Assembly: GCA_002917775.1 (NCBI GenBank)
Contig: KZ627147.1
Location: forward strand, 422,843 to 486,842
Length of the DNA: 64,000 bases
Reading direction: 5' to 3'
From: Glaciozyma antarctica PI12
Taxonomy: Eukaryota > Basidiomycota > Microbotryomycetes > Kriegeriales > Camptobasidiaceae
The notes under the pieces are model-generated. The model was not told the DNA's origin, did not search any database, and worked only from the letters and a program-made list of their open reading frames with translations. Made by a program: the position numbers and the translations under genes. Positions 11,231 through 22,158 of this stretch are shown here, in pieces; the stretch's first letter is position 1; every line of letters starts with the position of its first letter.

Positions 11231-14212
11231 ATGAGCGCAGCTCCTAAGCCTTCACAAGTGGAAGGTACTCTTTCTTCCAGCACATCAGAGCAGGACGACC
11301 TTGCAGCCGTCACGCCCAATCCTCCCACCATCCCCCCTCTCCAACCCTCCCGACCTCGTCCCCGACCTCCCCAAGCCACCTACAGCAGGACCAGCCATCA
11401 AGATCCTCGCCAGACCTCCTCGAACCGTCGTGACTGCCCCTCCTCCTTCCCAACCCATCGCGTCAACCTCGACAGCTCCGCCTCCCCCAGACGCCACCTC
11501 TGCCGTCCCTCTTCTCAAGGACAAGAAGATCACCCTCCTTCGACGCCCTTCTGGTTCCCGCAACGCGTCGGTAGGGGATTCCTGGGGTCGGGGGCGTAGG
11601 GTCCAGGGGGGCGCTCCGAGCGCCGAGGGCTGCTAGCGAAGGCAGGGGAGGAGGAGCTCATTCTCCCGCCTCGTCCGAGGCGAGCTTCAGGCGGACCGAC
11701 TCCGAGCCCGTCCTGACCAGTCTGGTCTCGCGGAATACCTCGAGTCCTGCGGCCACGCCGCCGAGATCCCCTTCGCCCTCCCCTGAGCCTTCGACCTCGT
11801 CATTGGTGCCGACGGAGGACGGGAGCATGGCGGGAGCTGCGGAGCTGGACGAGGGAGCGGAGGCAGAGCTGGAACTCGACTCGGCGCTGAGGGCTGCGTT
11901 GTTGCTCCCCAGGGATCGGTTCTTGCTGCTGCGAGCCGAGGCGGAGATGGAGCGCTTCCTGGCTGATTCGACGTGAGTCTTTGGGCGTGCTTTGAGGGGA
12001 GGACGTAGCCGACTGAAGCGTTTACTGCACAGGATGTACCGATTACCTCTCTCGCCTCCCTACTTCCCTCCCGCCCTCAACTCTTACCAGCGACTCCTCA
12101 TCCATCGACTAGCCGACACCTTTGGCATCACGCGCGAAGTCGACCCTATCGAGCCCAGCGTCTGGGCTGCCACAGCATCTGCCGCATCCGTCATGAACGT
12201 TCCCACTGGAATCGTCGTTCTCGTCAAAGGAGCTCTAACCAGGCTGTAAGCAACCTCCTCCCTCAGACGTGAGCTTCTCCCACTGACTCTTGCACCTTTA
12301 CAGTCCGAATACGAAGCTTGCCACGCACGTTCCTGCGCCCACTACCATCATCCTGACCCCGACCTCTTCGTCTTTCGTCGACAGCTCTTCCTCCCCCTCC
12401 CTTTCCGTCGCTCCCTCCCCTCCCCCCTCCCCTTCCGTCCCTCTCCCCCAGCCTCAGTTCTTCAAGATCCTTCCACGCACCTCGCACCGCCCTACCTCAT
12501 CCGCATCTTCTTCCATCGGCACCGACGAGGACGGCAAGGGGAAAAGCCGCACGCTCGAGGAGCGCGAAGCGGCCTATAAGGAGGCTCGGGAACGCATCTT
12601 CAAGCAGGAGGCTCAGGCGCAAGAAGCCGGAGGCGCATCTTCAGGAGCGAGTATCGGCCGGCCTAGTTCGGCGGGTTCGACGTATTCGAGGAGCAGCGCG
12701 ATGAGTCTGGCGGGAGGACGGCCGAGTCCCTCTGTCGCCAGTGATGGAAGTTCGAGCATTCATTCGAGCTTTCAAGGACCGTCGGGCGGAGGAACGGTCT
12801 ACTACCCTCAGCCTCAGTCGTCGCAGGGTCAGGCGAGAGCGCAGGCGGCGGCGGCGCTGAGGCCTTCGGCGCCGAGCTTCGATCCTGGAGCGGGAGGATG
12901 GGGAGCGTACGCTTATGCGGCGCAGGGGGCGGAGTATCGCCAGCAGGTCGACCCGTACGCTCAATATGCGGGAGCTTATGCGGAGGCAGGCTACGGAGGA
13001 GAGGGCGAGTGGTCCCGCCAGCAGCAGCCGAGGCAACATCTTCAGCCTCCACCGCCTCCTCCTCCTCAACAGCAGCAGCAGCAGCAACAGCGTCATCAGC
13101 CTTACGATCCTCGACTCGGCTCTCAGCAACGTCCGCCGTACGCCCATTCACAGCCGCCGATACAAGTCACCGCTCCCTCGCCCCTTCCTCAACACGCGAA
13201 CTGGGCTTCTCCCCCTCCTCCGCCGTCTTCTCAGCCCTCGTACCAGTCCCAATACCCGTCCTACGCCTCCCCGTCGCCTTACGCTCCTCCCCACCCCTCG
13301 ACTCTCGACTCCTTCCACCCTCCCCCACCCGCCGCCTACGCCCGCCAGCAGCCCCTACCCTCTCCCGCTCTCTCCACCAGCAGCGGAGGGTCGTATCACC
13401 CGCCGCCTGCGGGGTCAACGTCGGATCGGGGATACATCATGCGATTCGCGGAAGGAGGCGTCATGGGCGTTTCGGGGTTCCCGGCGAGATCGGCGAGCTC
13501 GCTTAGCTCTGCTAGCTCGTCGAGTACGGGGAGGACGGCGAGTTCGTCGAATGGGCCTGGATTGGGTGCAGTGCGAGGAGAGCAGGGAGGGAGGAGGCAT
13601 GAGGCGAGTGGGTCGTTGAGCTCGGCGGTGTCGACGGTTTCGGTCACGAGCGAGAGAAGCGAGGAAGGGAAGGTGGGGAAGGGGAAGGGGAAGGCGGAGG
13701 AGGGCAAGTCGACGCTTCCTCTCCATCCGAGCTTGCCGGCCAAACCGGTCTGGGTCACGAAACAGCCTCCCGTCGAGCGGACGACGCTTCCTTCCCCCGC
13801 CGCGACACCCAACGAAACGCATAGGATCGCTGCATCCTCCTCGGCACCTTCTTCGCATTCTCATACGCCTCCGACTCAGCTCCAGTCGCCATACCAGCCC
13901 TACCCCGCCCAAGATCCGACCTACCCCACCCCTCCCGCATACCCCTACTCGACCACCCAGCTCCCCACCACCATCACTCATCAATCCTTTTACCCTCTCC
14001 CGCCTTCCCAGCCTCCGCCATGGTGGGATTCCTCGAACCCCGAACTCTACCACGACCCGCTCGTCCGGCCGTCGAGTGAGGAGATGAGGAGACCGCCACC
14101 GAGGTCGACGGAGTTGTTTGATCCGAGTACGGGGAAGATGAGGAGGAGCGAGAGTGAGAAGGGGAGGAGGGTTGAGGAGCTTGGAGCGGGGGTCGAGGGG
14201 ATGAGGTTGTAG
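11231..14212 (+). CDS. R3H-SUZ domain RNA-binding protein (R3HDM/ARPP-21 type)
   Basis: Probable cytoplasmic RNA- or ssDNA-binding regulator. After a short first exon (MSAAPKPSQ) comes a Pro-rich region with KILARPPR and KITLLRRPSGSRNAS, which resemble SUZ-type basic motifs. The R3H domain follows (RFLLLRAEAEMERFL, then after an intron at about 11973-12033 MYRLPLSPPYFPPALNSYQR and LLIHRLADTFGITREVDP). The next part reads PQFFKILPRTS and RTLEEREAAYKEARERIFKQ, the SUZ domain. The remaining ~500 residues are low-complexity Ser/Pro/Tyr/Gln with eight glutamines at 13067-13090, ending ELGAGVEGMRL. The R3H-then-SUZ order is that of R3HDM1/2 and Drosophila encore. Exon boundaries between 11260 and 11700 are unsure. 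Confidence 0.75.
13067..13090 (+). repeat. CAG/CAA trinucleotide run coding eight glutamines
   Basis: Eight Gln codons (CAA, five CAG, CAA, CAG) follow a run of proline codons in the low-complexity tail of the R3H-SUZ protein. Interruptions by CAA suggest a fairly stable tract. Q-rich tails of this kind are common in RNA-granule proteins. Confidence 0.85.
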
Positions 14213-14362
14213 CGAGGGTGCAAGCGAGGTGTTTGTCGCGGCTTTCGAGAGTACGGTTTGAGCTGGTTCTGGGAAGATCTACTTGACTGGCATGCTCGGG
14301 AGTGAGAGAGCACACTTGTGAGCTGAGCTGTAGAGTCCTGGAACAGGCGGCAGGGAACCAGG

Positions 14363-14899
14363 ATGAACCCGTCGATTCCGCAGCTCGCCCCTCGCCCCTT
14401 GGCCCAACTCTCGCCACGCGTCCCCTCTGCTATAAGTGAGTGCCGCCGCTGCCTTGTAGACCTGAACTGACTGGCTCGAGTGGCATCCACTTCGACCATC
14501 CCCTGCACCGTCCTCAGCGAGCTTCTTCCAGGCACTTCGGTCAAGCTCTCCGTGCGTACGCAGTGCGGCGCTCTCGCAGGGAACTCCTGGACAGCGTTTC
14601 ACAACGGCACTTGCTTGTCCTGGGCCGGGAAGGCGGCCACGCTGGACGTCGAGCTGTACAGCATCGAGGTGACCAGCGGGGGTCCCTTCCACCGAACGTG
14701 GACGTTTGAAGCTCAGCGCTCGGTCTGCGGTAGCACGGGGGCGGTGAACGTGGCGTCTGCCTTGCCTCAGGATATCTGCCAGATCGCGGGCTACGGAGCT
14801 ACGATCGCGTTCAGCTTCCGCACCTGCAAGCGCAGCTCGGGAGGCAGCGCTTCGTCCTTGGACCTCTCCCTCCATGCGTATTCGCTACGAACCCATTGA
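14363..14899 (+). CDS. Orphan protein, no family recognised
   Basis: An ATG at 14363 (MNPSIPQLAPRPLAQ) runs to a GTGAGT donor near 14433. A CTGAC branch and CGAG acceptor near 14480 join it in phase to a longer exon coding MASTSTIPCTVLSELLPGTS...LHAYSLRTH, stop 14897-14899. Codon use in the second exon is strongly of the host type. The product would be about 160 residues with six or seven cysteines and no clear membrane segment or known motif. A further open stretch on the same strand (about 14905-15018, ending AAMAFELLRMLKA) reads like a coding exon but does not join in phase through any splice site I can see, so the real 3' end may differ. Confidence 0.4.
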
Positions 14900-15314
14900 C
14901 CGTAGCTGACGTCGACGGCGAGGGCATCAAGGAGCTTGAGGAGGAGGCGGTTACGGGCGAGTGGAAGGGGGAGAAGGCCGCGATGGCGTTTGAGCTTTTG
15001 AGGATGCTGAAGGCGTAGCTGGGGGAGTGGATCGTTTGGAACGAAGGTTTGGTCTCTGTAGCGAACCGCTTGCGAGAGGGACGCGAGATGAACGAGAGCG
15101 ACGTCTCACAGGAGAAGAGTTGGTATCGAGTGGACGGCTTTTGGCTGGTCTCTACGAGCTTCTTAAGAGTCCAGCAGTCCCTGGACTCGAGAGCCCACAC
15201 CTTGCAAAGCTCGGGAAAGAACAGTCGGGCATACATTCGAGAGGCGCCCGACCTTGCCCTGGGCGCTTGTTGACCTTTCAACACTCTAACTCAAGACTGT
15301 CTCCTCAGCTCAAG

Positions 15315-16325
15315 ATGGCACCACGCGCAACTCGCCTAGCAGCATCTCTCAACACGGCCTGCTCCTGCCGTCCTCAGCCCTCCCGTACGCCCAGCAACTC
15401 CCTTTTTCTCTTCCTCGCTAACACCCTCTCCACCCAGGCCTCTACTCCACCGCCCCCTCCCCCACCTACACCGTCCTGTCCTCCGCCCTCCTCTCCCGTC
15501 CTCCTCTCCTCCTCCCCGTCCTCAGCCCCTTCGAAAAGACCTACTTTGCCTACCAGCGCCTCCTCCACCGCGCCCTCTCCAAGCCGCTCGAAGTCTCGAC
15601 CGACTGGTTCTTCAAGAAGGGGAGCGCAGCGGAGAAGAGCTTCTTGGCGTTCGATGCGCGCACGAGCGTCGAGAAGGGAGACGAGGACGTCGGAGCGGAT
15701 TACAGGATGGGCAGGGAGGGAATCGAGGGTGCTGAGGAGCTGATCGGGACGAGGGAGGAGAGCGAGAAGAGCTTGGAGAGGAAGGCAGAGAGGACGGTGT
15801 ACCTTCTTGTGAAGAAGGAGAGCGCGTGGGGCTTCCGTGAGTCTTTGCTTGAGCAGCGTCGGGGGGAGGGGAGCTGATGTTGGTTGCAGCTCATGGAGGT
15901 GTCAAGGAGGGAGAGTCGCTCTTGGATGCGGCGCAGCGGCAACTGGTGGAGGAGACGGGACCTGATATGGATGTCTGGGCTCCTAGCCGCGTGCCGGCTG
16001 GAGCGTACGAGGCATCCGTCGTCGCAAAGAAGGGAGCTGCTGCTGGCACACGGGTACGTTCCTTCTCTCCCTTTTTCCTCTCGTGCGATTCTGCATCCTC
16101 AGCAGCTACGCCTTCATTCTCCTCCCTTCCCTGCCGCCTCCAACTCTTGCTGACCCCCTTCCGCAACAGACGTTCTTCCTCCCCATGCGCATCATCCGTG
16201 GTTCTCCCGTCCCCACTCCCTCCAGCTCTGTCGCCGACTACGCATGGTGCACAAAGGAGGAGGTCGCCCAAAAAGTCGACGAGAAGTACTACGCGGCGGT
16301 CAAGGACATGCTTTCGGACCGATGA
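15315..16325 (+). CDS. MRPL17: Mitochondrial large-subunit ribosomal protein mL46
   Basis: Nudix-fold component of the mitochondrial 54S ribosomal subunit. ATG 15315 gives MAPRATRLAASLNTACSC, a basic presequence. The first intron (GTACGCCC donor, GCTAACACC branch, CCCAG acceptor) leads to LYSTAPSPTYTVLSSALLSR and FEKTYFAYQRLLHRALSK, typical of the family N-terminus. The Nudix-like core is PHGGVKEGESLLDAAQRQLV-EETG, a degenerate box, as expected because mL46 is not a hydrolase. The last exon starts TFFLPMRIIRG and ends VADYAWCTKEEVAQKVDEKY...VKDMLSDR, matching the mL46 C-terminus. The stop is at 16323. It converges with the importin gene 224 bp away. Confidence 0.88.
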
Positions 16326-16548
16326 GTGGAATCGAAGGAGTTTCAAAGTCCCTGGGCTGGGGAGAGATTGCGTGCGGGTGCTGTCTTACGACTGGCGTGG
16401 AGATCGAGTCTGCTTCACTTCCCTGCTGGCTTGCGATGGTCTTGAAGGGGCGTCAAACCTGCGCCGGCCAACGTTTTGCTCACCAGGCCGCTTCAGCCTC
16501 TTCGCACGGCAAGAGGTCCCAGGCAAGATCTCGCAAAGTCATTTCGCG

Positions 16549-19500
16549 TTAATCAAAAGCTGCAAGCGACGCAGCTCCGTATGCACTTCCATCGAGCCCT
16601 CGACACACCATCGCGAAGTCGGAGACCGCTCCTCTCGCCTGCTTCCCCGTCCTCGCACTGCACCACCAAAATTAGCGCCTCGCAACCAAACCTCAGATCG
16701 AAGAACGCACGTCGTCATCGCCCTCTCGAACTTTTTCTTCGCCTCCTGCGTAGCGTTCGCAGTCGGCCAATTCGGAGTCGCAAGAAGGTCCTTGATCGCA
16801 GCGCGCGTCTCGTCGGGCATTCGAAGGATGCAGGCGTGCAGCAACTCGCTCAGGGTGGTGAGGTGTGATCGCGGGACGCCGCCGCTGATGGAGAGGATGA
16901 GGGAGTGGAGGATGGCGGGAGTGTGGGGGACGAGGGTCTGGCGGAAGACGACGGAGGAGGGGGACGCCATTTTTGTTTGCTGGACGGAGGCGATCTGCGG
17001 TGACGGGGTTAGAGAGGAAGAGGAGGCGAGGAGGTGGACGAACGAGGACGTCAATGGTCGCTTTGAGGGAGAAGCGTTCTTGCATTCCGAGACCGCGTTC
17101 GGCGAATGTGATGATGGCGTCGAGATGGGTGGGGAGGACGATAAAAATACGTGGATAGCAGCGAACGATCTGGAGCGAGGTCAGCCGAAGCTCAAGCACG
17201 CTGAAGGAACGCGTACGGTGTTGCAGAAGGAAAGGAACGCCTGCACGACGTCGGGGTTCTCGTCCATCGCTGCAAGACGACCGTCAGCCCTCGGCCCTCC
17301 CACTTGCAGATTCGCCTACTCACCAGCCAAGTCCGCGTATCGACTGAGCAACGTTGTCAACACTGCTTCGACCGGTCTCCCAACCTTTGCCAGATCCTCC
17401 TCTGTCAACTGGAAGTCGTTCTGGTCCCGCGCAAGCCGCACAAGGAGCGCCGCTGCGATCGAGAGCCACACGGAGGAGATAGACGCTTGAATTGCTGAAG
17501 TTGCGAGGGATAGGAGGGAGAACGAGTCGAGGGCGAGGGGCGAAGGAATGGCGTCGGAGGTGCTGTATTTGATGTACTCCGAAAGCGCCTGGAGGTTGGG
17601 TCAGACACTATCGCAAAGAAAAGGAAAGATCTGCACGCACTTGAACGACCTCGACGTCCCCTCCCCATATCCTCGCTACGTTCTCGATCGCACTTCCCAG
17701 TCGGTCGCGCATTCTAATGATGCGCTCGTCGGCCAGGATCCTCGACGAAGCGTTGACGGGTTGGGTAGAATCGTCGAAGCTGCTGTCAAGGTCGACGAGG
17801 TCGCCATCTGGATCCGAAAGACCCTTTGAGCACGCGCTCAGGTAGGCGAGTTGCTGGAGGCAGAGGTCGCGCGCTTCGGTGGGGAGCTGCAGCGAGGTGA
17901 GTGATGCTCTCTTCGCAGAGTGAGAGAGGAGCGAACCTGGGCGTAGGCTTGAACGGACGACTCGAGCTTGTCGACGATCGGGTAAGCGAGAGACTGTGAG
18001 TGCGATTAGCGAGGGAAGTAGCGAAGAAGCGAGATCGAACTCACTGTAAGAGGCTCGACGATCTGGCCGGGAGGGAGCGCCTGAATAACGCTTGAGACCG
18101 ATTCCAGCACTTTCAGCAGCTCCGCATCCTATCCCAACCCACATCAGCACCGAATCGCGCTGTCCAGTCCAATCGACTCACCTCCACCTGTCCTTCCAAA
18201 CCACCCAACACCGTCACGAAGCTCGCCACATGTCCCACAAGCTGCTTCCTATTCTCATCGCACAGCATCCTCAACGCCTTCGCCGCCGCTGGCGCCAACC
18301 TCCTCTCTCCCAACGCCGCAACCACGAACGAAACGGCCGACATGCAGGCTTCTGGCTGGTTCGAAAACCAGGGAGAGTGAGCTCCGACGAGTCGGACAGT
18401 AGTGGATCGGAGGGTGATGAATTCGGTGGAGGGAAGGTGAGAGAGGATGGGACCGAAGAGGTTGGAGAGGTGCGTGGGCTCATCGGAGGGGACAGCTTCT
18501 TCGACGGCGTAGAGACAGAAGAGGGTGGCTTCGAGGTCCTATGAAGGGGTGAGTGGAGTAGGGCGAGGAGAGGAGGCGGGACGTACCTCGAAGCCGTCGG
18601 TGGGGGACGTCAGCGGACGAGCGACTTGTTGAGCAGCGAGCTCGACGAGGCCGCCGAGCATCGAGTAACGCAGTACGTAGTACGCGTAGAGGAGGTACTC
18701 GGAAAGAGTGGTACTGCGATAGACGCGGAACGCCTCAGCGACATCTGCTCCCGAGCATCAGCAACGTCCTTGCGAAGAGGCAGTAAACGAACCTTTGGGC
18801 CACTCGCTGACGACCTCAAAGCTCGGCCACTGCGATCGTTGTCGTAGACCGTCCGCTAGCGCCGAGAAGACCGTCCGGATGAACTCCCAGTCCGCCTCCC
18901 TCCCTCTCCGGCCCTCCCTTCCCTCGCCCTCCCCGAACACCAGCCCCGCATCCATCGACTCCTCCTGCATCGCCATCCACACCCCTCCGGCCATCTCGTT
19001 GGTGTTATACGCCTCGCCCGTGTGCCCTGGGAAGCTCGTGATGGCGAGGAGGAGAACGAAGAGCTCCCGGACTTCGGGAGAGGTGAAGGTGAGGATGGGG
19101 ACGGCAGACGCCTTGGGCGGTTCGGCGAAGAGGAAAGTGATGAGGTGTTCTGAGATGGCGCAGAGAAGCTTCATAACTGCGAGCGCTTCGTCGTCCGCTT
19201 CTCCCTCGTCCACCGCAGCGCCGATGACCCCTCGCACCCACTCCGAAGTCGCCCATCCGCGGACTAACTCGTCGACTTTGGCACGTCCAATGAAGCGTAC
19301 AGCGCCACCGCTTCTGCTGACTCCGCTGCTGCGTTCCACGATCTCTTCGACGGCGGTGCAGGCTGCGATGGTCGTTTCCGAGTTGGAAAGGTGTCGGAGA
19401 AGGAGGGGGTACAGCGTCGTGAGCTCTGGGTGAGAGAATTGGCCGGAGAGGAGGTAAGAGGTAAAACAGGAGAGGGCAGAGTTGATTTCGGAGGGGCTGG

Positions 19501-20269
19501 ATTTCGGAGGAGGTGAGCGGTATGAGCGAGAGTGTTGAGACGAGGTGGGGAGTCGATGAGGCCAGCTTCGCCATGTAGGCCGACCTGCAGACGTGTTCAG
19601 CTCCCGTTTGAGTATTTGTGAGAAGCTCCACTCACCTCTTGGTCCCTATGAGCTCAGCCCTCGCAACCTGCTCAATCACGACCGCGAGCACCTCCAGAAC
19701 CGCCTCCCTCCCGCTCCCTCCTCCGGCCGTGCCATCCCCAACAGTCACCCTCACCACCACCTCCAATAACCAGTCCTCCCAGTCCTCCAATCTCAAGCTC
19801 AAGCTCGTCACCGCGCTCGCCAGCTTCCTCAACACGACCCGTTCTCCCGGCCGCGCCGTCCCATGAGCCGGATATGCCTGAGCGGCGGAGAGAGAGAGCC
19901 AGGAAAGGAGAGAGGATTTGAGCGAGTCGTAGTGCGAGGAGGGGAGGGTGGGCCAGGCGCGAGAGATGTTGAGCTGGAGAGTCGAGGCGGCGAAGAAGCG
20001 GACGGAGGGGTCAGGTTGAGAGAGGAGGGGGCCGACGATGGACCAGGCGGCGTCGCTGGATTGGACCTGCGTGCAGTTGGAGTTAGGAGGGTATGGTAGG
20101 GGCTGCGCGCGACGAACCTCTTGCAAGCGGAGCTGGAGACCAGCTTGATCCGCTGGAGAAGTCGAGGGAGAGTAGAGAGCTTGGATGAGCTGGTGAGGGC
20201 GAAGATTAGCTCTGAGGGGGTTGGAGGAGCAGTACGTACCTGCACCACCTGCGCCAGATCGGCTTCCAT
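16549..20269 (-). CDS. Importin-13 / Kap122-type karyopherin
   Basis: HEAT-repeat nuclear transport receptor of the importin-13/transportin-3/Kap122 group. Start ATG 20269 gives MEADLAQVVQ, spliced to LIQALYSPSTSPADQAGLQL and then VQSSDAAWSIVGPLLSQPDP and FFAASTLQLNISRAWPTLP, the importin-beta N-terminal HEAT repeats that bind Ran. A dozen or so exons cover the solenoid. The C-terminal exon reads RMPDETRAAIKDLLATPNWP, then after an intron (GTGCGT donor, GCTAAT branch, GTGCAG acceptor) ARTGKQARGAVSDFAMVCRG-LDGSAYG, the signature end of importin-13, with stop TAA at 16551-16549. The encoded protein is about 950 residues, normal for the family. Confidence 0.85.
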
Positions 20270-20734
20270 CTTGAGCGTGGCTGAGGAGCGTGGAGGAAGG
20301 AAGGAAAGCAGCAACAGCGCCAGCGCGCGTCGCCGGCGCCTCGCCCTCGCGTACAACGCGTTCTTGATACTGTCGGCTGCTGCCGCTTTAAGGGATTCAC
20401 AGGAGCTATAAGGAGGACCTTGAGTCCTGAACTTCGTGCGCTCGTCGCGCTCCTCCACACGTCCGCGGCGCAATGCCTCGGGCGATTGACCCCAGCTCTT
20501 CTCTTTCTCGATTCTCTCCAGCGTTGCTGCTGAGAAAACGCGTAGAGCAACACAATCAGAAGTCCCTGTCGAGCAGCGAAAAACTCGCGTTGAATCTAGA
20601 ATTCTGCTCCGACGAATCGTTCCTCAGCTCCAGCTCGCTCCCCCTCCTCCCAGTCATCCTGCAGAGCTGAGATATCAGCTATGATGCACGACGCAAGAGC
20701 AATAAGCAAAGCGCACCAGTCACACGCGCTTCGC
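20270..20734. promoter_or_regulatory. Upstream region of the importin-13-type gene
   Basis: This 465 bp separates the importin start from the stop of the F-box gene on the same strand. It should hold the importin promoter and 5' UTR and the F-box 3' UTR. I see no gene in it. Confidence 0.45.
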
Positions 20735-21782
20735 TCATTTCACAAGCTCCAGCTTGACTCCCCTCGCCCTGCACGCCTTCTCGATGCCCCCATCTTCGTC
20801 CTCGAACGCGTCGCGGCCCAGGTCGAGAACCAAGAACTTCAGCTTCGCCAGCGCCGGAATGTCCGCTTCGAGTGCCTCGCGTACTCCCTTCAATGCGCCA
20901 TTCATCGCCCATTGCACGGTCCATCGCTGGATTGGCACCGGGATCGCTTTGAGCCGATCCCGCAGACCCTCGACGTACTCCGTTGAAAAGTTCTCCAACC
21001 GCGTGCAGAGGCGCAGGAAGTCGTCCAGGTGATCGGTAAGGTCTTGGTCGCTGCACAGGGCGAGGGAGACTAGCTGAGGCGCGATGTGCTTCAGCTCGTC
21101 GAGGATGTTCGCTTTGAGAACGGCGTGGAAGTCTTCTGCGTCGCTGTCGAAATCCGCCTCCAGGTGCGCATTGTAGCCCGTGTAGACGTCCAAGTCGAGC
21201 GAGGTGATGGAGCTTTGAAGGACGGCTGCGTGGACGGCTTTGGGCGTGTCGGGACAGTATTTGAGAGTCAAGCGCTTGAGTGCAAATGGGAAGACGATTG
21301 GTGGCGAGCAGGGAGTCGAGGGAAGGGAGATGGAGAGCCAAGTTACGCCTGAAGTTTGAAGAATGAGCACAGGTCGAGGGGAAAGGTCCGCACGTACTGG
21401 CCATGCTTGGAACGCAAAGCGCTTCCACGGAAGACACATGTTGATAAAGTCCCACCGACTTCAGCCCAACGCACGCCCTGATCACCTCGTCCAGCTGCAT
21501 CGCGTCGACGGGCGGCGCAGACTCCACGTCCCGTAACTGCAGCGTAACTGCATCGCCGCTCCCGCTGGCGGCCACGAACGCTCTAGCGGCATTGTCTGAG
21601 CGAATCTCGACCTGTCGCCAGAGGATCTCCTGCGCAGGGTAGCGCCAGCTCCGGCAGACGATAGCTAGGCGGGCGAGGAGCGCGTTGCGGTAACGCCAGG
21701 GTCTAGGAGTGGGGGTGACGCTGTTGGAGGCGAGTTCGAGAATGTAGGTGATGAGTTCGGTGGGGAGCTGTGAGGCGGACAT
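20735..21782 (-). CDS. F-box protein
   Basis: Putative substrate adaptor of an SCF ubiquitin ligase. The N-terminus, MSASQLPTELITYILELASN, followed by LLARLAIVCRSWRYPAQEIL, is an F-box (LP.E....IL.......L.....V...W). The rest has leucine-rich spacing suited to degenerate LRRs (LQLRDVESAPPVDAMQLDEV, FALKRLTLKYCPD, SSITSLDLDVYTGYN, LVSLALCSDQDL), ending GVKLELVK with TGA at 20737-20735. One intron (donor GTACGTGCGG near 21397, acceptor TTCAG near 21348) joins the two halves in phase. Basidiomycetes carry many F-box/LRR genes of this shape, so no orthologue is proposed. Confidence 0.78.
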
Positions 21783-22158
21783 GATGAGGCAGGGAGGAGG
21801 GAGGAGGAGGGGAGGAGTGCAGGTCGAGCGGCGGGGCCTTCGTCGAGGGAGGAGCGGGAGTCGGAGGAGGTTGGACGGGTGATACAGATGGCCCAGGAAC
21901 CACGATTGACGCGTTTGAAGAGCAGTTCAGCCCGTCGAGGCCAAAGGAGGAGGAGTACAACCAGCCCGGAGCCGTCCCCTCGCTCCTTCTCCACCGACCA
22001 CCTGCCTCTCTCCCACCAGCTCGAAAGCACCACCGCGTGAACCACAAGGAGCTCAAGGAACGACCAGGACTAGCAACTCGCCCAGCTCGAACCACCCAGC
22101 CGTCGCCAAACGCCCGCCCGCCTTATGCCCCTCTCCATCTCCTGAGGCAGCGCTGCAC
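21783..22158. promoter_or_regulatory. Divergent promoter region, F-box gene (-) and ATG2 (+)
   Basis: A 376 bp gap lies between divergent start codons, with GGAGG-rich sequence next to the F-box gene and CT/CCA-rich sequence before the ATG2 start. No coding exon was found. Confidence 0.45.

Noticed and set aside
14905-15018. Open stretch ending AAMAFELLRMLKA as the last exon of the orphan gene
   Set aside because: No donor in the preceding exon gives the needed phase with an intron of normal size, so it was left out of the gene model.
15877-17490. 537-residue plus-strand open frame
   Set aside because: Its first part is the mL46 middle exon and the rest is antisense to the importin-13 gene.
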